Source: an uncultured Lachnospiraceae bacterium
Lineage (GTDB): Bacteria > Bacillota > Clostridia > Lachnospirales > Lachnospiraceae
Length of the DNA: 20,516 nt
NCBI GenBank assembly: GCA_937950565.1
Contig: CALFCS010000186.1
Coordinates: forward strand, 1-20,516
Direction of reading: 5' to 3'
Shown: piece by piece, positions 1-8,700 of the stretch
Layout of the letters: every line of letters begins with the position of its first letter
Position numbering within the stretch: position 1 is the first letter of the stretch
Program-made: the position numbers and the translations under genes
The notes under the pieces: generated by a model
The model's database searches: none
Seen by the model: the letters and a program-made list of their open reading frames with translations, nothing else
What the model was told of the DNA's origin: nothing

Positions 1-345
1 TATCGGCAGGTCCGAAATGATCTGGTTTTAATCCGGTCATGGTTCCTGCATAATAATTGTATGCAATCGCATCGTAATACCATGTACCTTCTTCCACGTC
101 ATCATACGGAAGCTTCTTCGTCTTCAATGCTGCTCTCGCATCTGCAAGCGTTTTCTCTGCCGCGTCTACTGCTGCCTGGTCTGCCTTCTCATCTGCCAGA
201 ACCTTCTCTGCTCCATTCAGAGCTTTCTGGTATGCATCCCATGTCTCTTCTGTATACTCATCTGCCTTATCATCCGGCACTGCATTCTTTACAGCTTCAT
301 CCAGCTTGGATTTGTCAACTTTTTCCGCTTCTTCCAAATCCTTGA
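1..345 (-). repeat. Block shared with the neighbouring glycosidase gene (last FIVAR plus SLH start)
   Basis: The last FIVAR module and the first SLH segment here match the end of the upstream gene at about 6173-6500, at a near-constant offset of about 6172. Both encode a YYDA-AYNY-TMTGL-HFGPA pattern directly after a FIVAR module ending in an ALK or AAL run. Several runs of identical bases remain, for example the ACCATG and TTGTATGCAA stretches. This suggests duplication, or exchange of the anchoring end between the two genes. Confidence 0.75.
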
Positions 346-3300
346 CTGCTTTCTCAAGCGCTTTCTTTGCCGCATCGACTTCTGCCTGGGTTGCATTTGC
401 GTCTGCGTCTGCTTTCTTCGCATCTGCAAGTGCGTCTGCTACCTTCTTCCAGCTGTCTTTCGTATATTTTGCTTCGTCTAACTTCTCAGCGTCTGCGATT
501 GCTTTCTTAAGCTCTGTCTTATCGCCAATCTTCTCAAGCTTCGCTGTAGCATCCGTCAGCTTTTTCTTTGCCGCATCGACCTCTGCCTGGGTTGCATCTG
601 CCTTTTCGTATACTGTCTTTGCATATTCAAGCGCTGTTGTATATACATCCCAGCTTGCTGCTGTATAAGCATCTTTTCCATCTACTTTGGCATCGATTGC
701 TTCTTTCAAAGCTTCTTTTTCTACATACTTCACTGCTTCTTTGGCAACTTCTTCTGCCGTAAGCGCTTTGCTCAGAATCTTGTAGTTATCAAAAATCGCT
801 GTTGCGTATTCGCCCTCTGCTTTCCAGTTAGATCTTCCTATATAAAGAACACTGTTCTCTCCAAGAATATCTGTCAGCGCATATTCACTTTGAGCCTCTG
901 CCACCTTCTCTCCATTTATATAAAGAACTGTAGCATCTTCTGTATGTACGACTGTTACATAATACCACCCGTCATAGCCGGTTGCATATTCTGCTGTTAC
1001 TGGTCTGCCATTCGTATTATTATAACGCTCTGCTTTTGTTGTTCCGCTGATGTCAACAATACCTACATAATGTTCCTTTTCATAGTTTTGTGTATTATCG
1101 TTCGGAGCCGCGAAGAATCCCCAGTTTGTAGCGCTGTTTTCCGGCTTGATCTGGTAGGAGATTGTCATTTCCTTCACACCTGTCAGAAGACTGCCTCCAT
1201 TCTTATCGGTTACAGCAAGATGCTGTCCTTTTCCATCTAATTTCAGCGCTTTACCGCCATTGTGGTCAACTAATGTATAATCACCTGTTGCTTTTGCATT
1301 TCCACCTGTGAATGCATCTCCATCTGTGTCAAAGTTAAAGTCTGCCAAAACCTCCGGAATTTCTGGTTTCACCGGCTTCTCTTCCAATGCCGCCTTCGCA
1401 TCTGCAAGCGCTTTCACTGCCGCATCCACTGCCTTCTGGTCTGCCTTATCATCTGCCAGCACTACCTTTGCATCGTCCAGAGCCTTCTCATAATCTGCCC
1501 ATGTCTCTTCCGTATACTTATCTGCATCAGCCTTCGGAACAGCTTTGTCTACTGCAGCCTGTAATTTTGTCTTATCAGCCTTAGCCGGGTCCGGATCTGT
1601 TCCAACTTTATTTGCTACCTTTACTATCGTAACAGACATTGCCGGAATCTGATAAATCATTTTACCGTCTTCCAAAGCTGCCTTGGAAGTCACCGGAACA
1701 ACTGTTTCATTGCCCATGTAATTCTCCGCATCCGCAGCGCCTGACATGCAGATAATCTCTGCTTCCTTCGCTTCTGTGCCAGGGTAATTCAGTACAATAT
1801 CTTTTGCATAGCTGTCATGGTTAACCAGTTTCAGATAAATGTAATCATCATCTACGGAAGACACCTGGTAAATATCTGTCTGATTATCACTGAGCGCTTT
1901 GTAATCGCCAGTCGCATTCATCTGATTGAGTTTCGTATTTACAAGCTTCTTTCCATAGTTATTCGCATACATCCACTGTACATAATAATTTGGTGTCTTC
2001 ATGACATCATATTCATTAAAGTAAATCATATTTGGCGACCAGTTTGTCGCACCCTCTTTTGCAAGCAGCGGCGCATAGGATGCATGGCGGACAATGTCTC
2101 CGTTACGCTCAAATCCTGTCATATAAGCAGCTTCTGCGATAGCGCCTTCCAGCTTATTCCCCATATCATTTACCGCATATTCACCTACAAATACATCCGT
2201 TCCTTTTTCGTCCAGACGGTCATAGGTGTCATAACGGTGGGTATTCTCAAGCATCCATTTTGCACCTGCATAATAATGTTCATCCATCAGAACTTCGCCA
2301 GGCATCTCTCTCTTCACATAAGAATAAGCATCCTCTCCAACACTTGCATTCCAGTAGTACGGACCATATGCGAAAATCAGTTGCAACTGATGATCCGGAT
2401 AATGTGCCGCCTTATATGCGTCAATCTTGTTCTTAATATAAGTAAAGTTCTCGTAATAATTTACAGTTGCTGTATTCCAGTTCTCATTACCGATCCCCAC
2501 GTAGTGAAGGTCAAATGGTTCTGCATGCCCGTTTTCCACACGCTTCTTTGCCCATTTTGCCTGCTCCGGATCACTGCTGTTCGGGTCACCCCAGCAATAA
2601 TTCAGAAGATCAATCGCATACTGTGCATACGGATCAAGCTCTGCCCCCTTCTTTGCCTCCGGTGCAGCTCCCGCGAACTGGCAGTAAATACCTGCACTCA
2701 TAATCGGGAATGCCTCAGCTCCCAGGTCTTCACAAAGGGTCAGAATCTCATGATATCCAAGTTCAAAGGACATCATATATCCATAGTCGCCATCCGGATT
2801 CTTCCAGATTGTATGGTCTCCCCAGTAGCTTGCCTGTGCTTTTCTTTCTTCCAGAGGTCCTACAGAATTCTCCCAGTTATAGAAGCTGTCCGGACCATAA
2901 TCCCCCTCAATCGCGCAGCCACCCGGGAAACGGATAAAGCTCGGACTTAAGTCTGCAAGAACCTCTACCAGATCTTTCCTGAGACCTGCTCCATATGCAT
3001 AGTTTTTATTTCCATATCCATAAGTATCCTGAGAAGCCAGGGAAATCATATCTGCGTAAATGACATCTGTTCTCGCTGCTCCTGAAATTGTCAGCACGAG
3101 TTTTCCTACCTCTTTCTTGCTTCCTGTAAGAACCGTGCTGATTTTATTCCATTTTCCATCTTTCTTAAGCTCCAGTGTCTTTACATCTGTAAGAGCCTCG
3201 TCGGAAGCATTCTTCACCTGTACCGTAATCTTTCCTGCATAAGCGACATCCGCCTTCATCCACATGGAGAAGTCATACTTCATTCCCTTCTCAATTGGAA

Positions 3301-5473
3301 TTGAAGGTTTCGTATTATTGTACATAGTTGTGAAGCCGACATTGCTTAATGTCTGGTTACCGGTAAGCTTCGCATAATTCGTATTCTTTTCATTCAGTCC
3401 TGCTGTCTGCTCTACCACAAATCCGGAAGCATTGCTGGACGTCCAGTACTTCTTCCAGGAAGTCTGGTCTCCATATGTAGCCGGATTCTCCGGTGCGGAG
3501 CCGTCTGCATAGTTCTGGAAGGAATTATTCTTTACTAACTCCGGTGACAGTCCGCCGTCTGCAGAACTGTTGATATCCTCGTAGAAAAGTCCATATAATT
3601 CCTGACTGATATCTATGCCTGTATCTTCTTTGTCAACTGTCATAGAATAAGCGGCAGAATCTTTGGAAAGAACCAGAACATCAATCACTTTTGTCTGCTC
3701 CTTAGCTCCAACTTTTACAGTCGCCGTCATCTTCACCTTAGTGTTCTTTGCCGGTGCGGTAACTTTACCGTCCAAGGAAATAATTTCCTCGTTATCGCTC
3801 TTCCATTCTATCGTCACAAGACCACTAAGCTGCTGCTTCTGCAAAGTCACGGTATCATACACGTTCGTTGACAATATTCCATTTTTCACTTCCGGAATCT
3901 CAAGCGCATCTGCGGCGTTCTTTGCAATCTCTTCTTCTGTAAGTCCATCTGTGTAAAGTCTTCCTGCCTCAGCATCAGACATTGCTTTACTGTAAATAGA
4001 AATATTCTTTACTTTTCCTTTAAAGAAAGGATCACCATACTCTGATTTTCCAATATAGGAAAGAAGATTCGTTCCCATGTCAGAAATTTTATTATTTACT
4101 GAGTAAGTATTATATTTCTCTCCATTAATATATCCAGTAAAGTTATTTTCTGTAATGACTGCAGTATAATGTGTCCATTCACTTCCGGTATAAGGGCCTG
4201 CCGCAATATTCTGTCCCGGAGCCAGTCCGATTTCCTGCTGAGAGCCACCCCAGGTCACGCACATCTTTGCTGCCTGACTGGACGGGTTCTGCGGATTGAT
4301 CATAAAATAACTGTTCGTATCCTTACCAAAGAAGAATGCGGATGTCCACATTGCGCCCTGGTCGTTCTGAATCCACATAGAAATCGTCAGGTTATTCTGA
4401 TTATCAAACATTCCGGTCGGAAGCTGTACATAACCTGCGCCGCTCCCATAAGCGCCTCCTGGAAGAACCAAAGCTTTGTCTGCCACTGTAACTCCGCTTC
4501 CTTTTACGGTTGCATTATTATCATGTCCGGAAAGATCGGCAACCGTACTTCCATTCGCAAGAGAACCCGTCATGCCAGAAAAATCGTATTTTGCCAGCAT
4601 ATCCGGAATTTCATCTGTCTTTTTCGGAACAGTAACGTTAAATGATTTCTCAACGGATTTTCCATTTAAAGACAGAACCGCCTTCATCGTTCCAGCCACA
4701 TCACTTGTTCCTCTGGTAACAACCGCTTTTCCATTCTCAATCGTAATGGACGGATGATTTTCTGTCCATGAAACCTTCACACCATTTGTCAGTTCTGATG
4801 GAAGAATCGTATCTGAAGTCATCCTCGAAGACAATGTCAGCTTATCCTTTGCATCCATGAGCGCCATATCTACTGCCTCATCTGTCAAAGGTGCATTTAC
4901 CTTCCAACGGTAAACACCATTCGCTGCCGCACCGCTTCTGACGGTCATCGTAAATTTAATTGCCTTTGTTGTCACACTTGCAACTTCAATGGTATTATAC
5001 TGATTCAGCTTCAGTACATCATTAAAGTTTGATTTCATCTCCAAATCCTGCCAGTTTCCACTGTCATCCTGATATTGGAACTTCATACTTCCGGGTATCC
5101 GTGTGCCGCCTCCATCATCATACCAGTACACCTGGAAAGAATCTGTCGTAATCGCCTTGTCCCATGTATACTGCAGATAATGGCTGCTCCCTTCGTCCTG
5201 CAACCAGTTTCCCCAGCCTTTTCCTGGTCCAATATTTGAAGAGGATGGCTCGAATGCCTCATCATTGACACCGTTCAAGTTCTCCCAGCCTGATGTATAA
5301 TCTGACTCAATCTTCGCATAAAGACCTACATCAATGGTCTCCCCCGCACGTGCATTTCCAGAATTTCCTGTACTGCTTTCTTCTGCCGCATATACAGCGG
5401 ATGGCAATCCAACAAAAACCATTGCCGCAGAAAGAGCCAGGCTCAAAAATCTCTGCACTACTCTCTTCTTCAT
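1..5473 (-). CDS. Secreted, SLH-anchored multimodular GH51 alpha-L-arabinofuranosidase (3' end off window)
   Basis: The frame is open from ATG at 5473 to the window edge (at least 1824 aa). The start has an AAAGGAGG box 7 nt upstream. A signal peptide ends near residue 31 (AVYA/A). Modules in order, rough positions: discoidin/F5-8C-like 45-175; bacterial Ig-like 190-290; LamG-like 295-505; Ig-like 510-605; GH51 region 608-1285; FIVAR 1290-1365; second LamG-like 1370-1570; three more FIVAR modules to about 1788; then the first SLH repeat, cut off. GH51 evidence is the opening with LYGLFYEDIN and ADGGLSPELV, then IRFPGGC, GIGNENW (probable acid/base E997) and FVGEYAV (probable nucleophile E1098). 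The family removes terminal alpha-L-arabinofuranose from arabinan, arabinoxylan or glycoproteins. The SLH end implies a cell-surface enzyme. It lies downstream of a second arabinofuranosidase gene. The exact substrate cannot be read from sequence. Confidence 0.93.
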   Translation of the reverse strand, partial: MKKRVVQRFLSLALSAAMVFVGLPSAVYAAEESSTGNSGNARAGETIDVGLYAKIESDYTSGWENLNGVNDEAFEPSSSNIGPGKGWGNWLQDEGSSHYLQYTWDKAITTDSFQVYWYDDGGGTRIPGSMKFQYQDDSGNWQDLEMKSNFNDVLKLNQYNTIEVASVTTKAIKFTMTVRSGAAANGVYRWKVNAPLTDEAVDMALMDAKDKLTLSSRMTSDTILPSELTNGVKVSWTENHPSITIENGKAVVTRGTSDVAGTMKAVLSLNGKSVEKSFNVTVPKKTDEIPDMLAKYDFSGMTGSLANGSTVADLSGHDNNATVKGSGVTVADKALVLPGGAYGSGAGYVQLPTGMFDNQNNLTISMWIQNDQGAMWTSAFFFGKDTNSYFMINPQNPSSQAAKMCVTWGGSQQEIGLAPGQNIAAGPYTGSEWTHYTAVITENNFTGYINGEKYNTYSVNNKISDMGTNLLSYIGKSEYGDPFFKGKVKNISIYSKAMSDAEAGRLYTDGLTEEEIAKNAADALEIPEVKNGILSTNVYDTVTLQKQQLSGLVTIEWKSDNEEIISLDGKVTAPAKNTKVKMTATVKVGAKEQTKVIDVLVLSKDSAAYSMTVDKEDTGIDISQELYGLFYEDINSSADGGLSPELVKNNSFQNYADGSAPENPATYGDQTSWKKYWTSSNASGFVVEQTAGLNEKNTNYAKLTGNQTLSNVGFTTMYNNTKPSIPIEKGMKYDFSMWMKADVAYAGKITVQVKNASDEALTDVKTLELKKDGKWNKISTVLTGSKKEVGKLVLTISGAARTDVIYADMISLASQDTYGYGNKNYAYGAGLRKDLVEVLADLSPSFIRFPGGCAIEGDYGPDSFYNWENSVGPLEERKAQASYWGDHTIWKNPDGDYGYMMSFELGYHEILTLCEDLGAEAFPIMSAGIYCQFAGAAPEAKKGAELDPYAQYAIDLLNYCWGDPNSSDPEQAKWAKKRVENGHAEPFDLHYVGIGNENWNTATVNYYENFTYIKNKIDAYKAAHYPDHQLQLIFAYGPYYWNASVGEDAYSYVKREMPGEVLMDEHYYAGAKWMLENTHRYDTYDRLDEKGTDVFVGEYAVNDMGNKLEGAIAEAAYMTGFERNGDIVRHASYAPLLAKEGATNWSPNMIYFNEYDVMKTPNYYVQWMYANNYGKKLVNTKLNQMNATGDYKALSDNQTDIYQVSSVDDDYIYLKLVNHDSYAKDIVLNYPGTEAKEAEIICMSGAADAENYMGNETVVPVTSKAALEDGKMIYQIPAMSVTIVKVANKVGTDPDPAKADKTKLQAAVDKAVPKADADKYTEETWADYEKALDDAKVVLADDKADQKAVDAAVKALADAKAALEEKPVKPEIPEVLADFNFDTDGDAFTGGNAKATGDYTLVDHNGGKALKLDGKGQHLAVTDKNGGSLLTGVKEMTISYQIKPENSATNWGFFAAPNDNTQNYEKEHYVGIVDISGTTKAERYNNTNGRPVTAEYATGYDGWYYVTVVHTEDATVLYINGEKVAEAQSEYALTDILGENSVLYIGRSNWKAEGEYATAIFDNYKILSKALTAEEVAKEAVKYVEKEALKEAIDAKVDGKDAYTAASWDVYTTALEYAKTVYEKADATQAEVDAAKKKLTDATAKLEKIGDKTELKKAIADAEKLDEAKYTKDSWKKVADALADAKKADADANATQAEVDAAKKALEKAVKDLEEAEKVDKSKLDEAVKNAVPDDKADEYTEETWDAYQKALNGAEKVLADEKADQAAVDAAEKTLADARAALKTKKLPYDDVEEGTWYYDAIAYNYYAGTMTGLKPDHFGPAD
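110..735 (-). repeat. Tandem FIVAR-type repeats inside the GH51 gene
   Basis: Three consecutive helical modules of about 65-70 residues each carry a W-x-x-(Y/V) core followed by an A-rich segment of the type QAEVDAA or QKAVDAA. A fourth copy lies apart at about 1385-1590. The similarity is visible in the DNA: the stretch GCCGCATCGAC-TCTGCCTGGG recurs near 370 and 570, and GGTCTGCCTT-TCATCTGCCAG recurs near 180 and 1440. They probably form a spacer between the catalytic part and the SLH anchor. This is coding repeat, not a mobile or CRISPR element. Confidence 0.8.
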
Positions 5474-5515
5474 ACTTCTGCCTCCTTTAAACTATTATTT
5501 CCTTTTGGATAATCC

Positions 5516-5531
5516 ATGTGCATAAGCACAT
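5516..5531. promoter_or_regulatory. Short perfect inverted repeat in the leader of the GH51 gene
   Basis: ATGTGC and GCACAT are perfect 6-bp arms around ATAA. The site lies just downstream of the candidate -10 box (5542-5547), at roughly +5 to +20 of the predicted transcript. That is a typical place for a repressor operator. With a 6-bp stem it could also be chance or a small leader hairpin. No known regulator was matched. Confidence 0.35.
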
Positions 5532-5541
5532 TCTTATTTAT

Positions 5542-5570
5542 ATTATAAATAGTTTTTATTTTTTCGAAAA
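5542..5570 (-). promoter_or_regulatory. Candidate promoter of the GH51 gene
   Basis: On the minus strand a perfect TATAAT lies at 5542-5547. With a 17-bp spacer the -35 position falls on TTTTCG (5565-5570), a poor match to TTGACA. That region contains the 10-bp palindrome TTTTCGAAAA (5561-5570), so an activator may be needed. The start codon lies about 60 nt downstream of the predicted transcription start. Confidence 0.4.
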
Positions 5571-5622
5571 CTCTAAATAATTAAACAAGGTGGAAATATT
5601 TAAACCCCTGCACTTCATATGA

Positions 5623-5665
5623 AAAGGCAGGAATTCTGAATATCCTTATCAGAATTCCTGCCTTT
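5623..5665 (-). terminator. Hairpin terminator after the GH127/GH146-like gene
   Basis: Perfect 17-bp arms (5623-5639 and 5649-5665) flank a 9-nt loop, 52 nt beyond the stop codon of the upstream glycosidase. The U-tract on the minus strand is short because most of the T run belongs to the stem. Termination may be partial, and some transcript could read through into the GH51 gene. Confidence 0.7.
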
Positions 5666-5717
5666 CTGCACGATGTCAATGACTCTTTTTCTTCGTTCTT
5701 ATTTCACCAACACCTTT

Positions 5718-8700
5718 TTATTTCTCATATTTCTCCATAAATCTCTGGATAATGGTTGCACACTCTGCACGGTTTGCGCTTCCCTGCGGGTCAAGAAGGA
5801 GCTGTCCATCAATGGTCTTACCTGTGATGATTCCCTCTGCTACTGCCCACTTAAGTGCATCTACTGCAAATTCCTGTACATCTCCGGCATCCGGGAAGGA
5901 ACTGTAATCGCCATCTGCTTTGACCTCATATCCCTTATAATCCTTCGCATAACGGTACATCATCGTTGCCATCTGCGCACGGGTAACCGCATCGCTTGGT
6001 CCAAACAACTTCGTTCCTGTATATCCGGTTACAATCTTCGCATCTGCCGCCCACAGGACTGCATCCTTGAACCAGTCAGTCGCTGTCACATCGGAGAATG
6101 TTGCTTTGTAGTCCATAACCGGCTTGTCATTCATCTTATGCAGAACTGCCGCGAATTGCCCTCTTACCAATGTTTCTGCCGGTCCGAAGTGTGTATCATC
6201 CAGACCTGTCATGGTCGTTGCATCGTAATTGTATGCAACTGCATCATAATACCATGCATCCTCTTCTACATCTACATATGGAAGTTTGATTTTCAAAGCC
6301 TTCTGCGCCTCTGTCAGTGATTTCACTGCTGCGTCCACTGCTTTCTGATCCGCCTTCTCGTCTTCGAAAACCTTTTTCGCCGCATTCAGAGCTTTCTCAT
6401 ATGCCGCCCAGGATTTCACAGCATATTTTTCTTTATCTTCTATAGGTACGGCAGCTTTTAACGCTTTATCAAGTTCTGCCTTATCTACATCCACATACTG
6501 AATTGTTACCTTGTATTCTTTCGCTGTTTTATGATCCTGTGCTTTTGATGTAATCTGAATTACCTGACCGTCTTCTTTGATATCAACCTGACGCGGGATT
6601 GCATCATTAATCAAAATATCTCCTACATAGATCAGTCCGCTCTCTACATTCGGCACTGCCGTCATCTCTACACTGTCTGCGGTCTTTGGCAGCTTCAGCA
6701 CATAAGAAGTCACTTCACCTGAAAATTCCGGTGATAATGTTCCTTTATTGAAAGAAAGTCCTTTCATTGTCGCATCTGTGCTGTAGTCAGCTGATGCACT
6801 TGTGCTGATTCCAAACAATCCGCCTACATAAGAATTATTTGTAGAAGAGAATTTTACAGTAACCTTACCGTCTACCGCACCATCTATCATACTCTGCGGA
6901 ATCTCGAATGTCTGTACATAAAAATCATTGCCCTGCGGTGCATCCTTAAACGGCTGGCTTGTAAGCACTTCTCCATTTATCAGAATATCAAAGGTTCTTG
7001 TACGGTCTCCGGAATAGAAGGTACAATTCAGGTAATTCTTTTCTGCTTCCGGATCAATCTTCAGATCATAGCTGAACCAGCCACCGCCCGGAGCATGACG
7101 AAGCTGTCTGCCGCTCCATGTTGTCGCTTCTGAATTACTACTTGCCTGAAGATTCTTTGCAAATTCAGAATTGTTATTATCAAAGTTATAGAGATAATCA
7201 AGACTCATCTCAAACTCTCTCAGCTTCTCTTTCTCTTCCAGGATATGCTTCTGTGCTTCCTCTGAATCAGCTACCTCAAGGAACATATACAATCCATAAG
7301 TTTCCTTATATCTCATATAATGAGGAGTATAAATAAGCTCCGGAGAATCTGTGTTTTCAAGCTTAAACTGAACTTTTCCATCCTCGCTGTCCTCGATTCT
7401 CACAAGATTCTCTGCAATGTCTTCTTTCCAGTCTTCAATATCTTTATACTTATTTGATACATAGATTGTTGTCTTAGCATTCTCATCCTTTACACCTACA
7501 CGAACGAGAATTCCGTTAGCTGCAGATCTTTCAATATTATCTGTTCCAAGCGCTGTACTAAGTACAACCGGACCATACTTAAATGCTACCATATTCGGCT
7601 TATCCGGCATATCGTACACCTGAACTTCCATCGGCATCTGATAAGAAATCTTATCCCCTGCCTTTACTTCTACCACATAGTATCCATTCTCTTCCTTCAG
7701 TGTAGCTGCCTTGTCGTTTACCTTAATCTCTGCTGTTCCTGCAAGCCAGTCCGGTTTTCGAAGTCTAAGCGTTGTTCCTGCTTTTACGCTTCCGCCGTCA
7801 GCTGCTTCTACAGTAAAGGTTACGGTATCTTCATTCGGCATATTCGCTTCCTGTGTAAGTTTCAGATTATTTGCAGCATCTGTATACTCAGAAGCGAAGA
7901 ACATATGTACATAAATATCACTTCCGCTTACAGAATAGATATTGTCACCCAGCTTGGAGAAGTTCTCCATACCGGTTCCGGTACAGCACCAGAATTCATC
8001 ATGCGGACGGTTAAATACTTTATTGTATCCCGGAGCCATCGGCTGGAAGTACATCGTTGTTCCTGTCTCAGGATTCTGGGAAGAAAGGATTGCGTTGATA
8101 TAAGTATTTTCGAAATAATCCATATATTTCTTATCACCGGTCACATGATATAAAGCCTTGGATAACTTCAACATGTTATAAGTATTACATGTCTCACATG
8201 TAAGAGCTGCATCATAAGAGCCCTTGGTTGCATCTGCGCCAATCTTTCCCGCTTCATGGAAATGCTCAGACTGGCTGTTTCCGCCTGTTACATAAGTGTG
8301 ATCAGCAATAACAATATCCCAGAACTTCTTTGCAGCATTCAGATACATATCCAGTTCATTCTTTTCTGCATCTGTCAGCGCATCATAATATTCCGGATTT
8401 TCTTTCAATACCGTATAGCGTTTCATCGCTCCCGTAAACTTCGGAATCGTTGTATTTGCATGCTTTCCATTTAACACGTCTTGTCCGTTTGCAAGCTGCT
8501 TGAACAGCTCCGTCTCATCAAAATACTGTGCTGCTGTTTTATAATGGTCATTTCCGGTCAGGTTATAAAGCTCATAAAGCGCTTCGTTCATTCCGCCGTA
8601 CTCTATCCTCAGCAGTCTGTTCTTATCCGTCAGCTTCTGGAAACGATTGTAAAGGAATTCACCGAATCCTTCTGCAACTGCTAACGCTCTCGCCTGAAGG

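Noticed and set aside
110..735. Regular repeats that could suggest a CRISPR array
   Set aside because: The repeats are degenerate, in frame, about 200 nt long and encode FIVAR modules. There are no short identical repeats with unique spacers.
1817..2950. Long open frame on the plus strand (377 codons)
   Set aside because: It lies wholly opposite the GH51 catalytic region, has no ribosome binding site or recognisable domain, and its translation is rich in Ile, Cys and His as expected from antisense of a coding gene.
5673..6320. Plus-strand open frame of 215 codons
   Set aside because: It is antisense to the FIVAR and SLH part of the 1512-residue protein and shows a Cys-rich composition with no family likeness.
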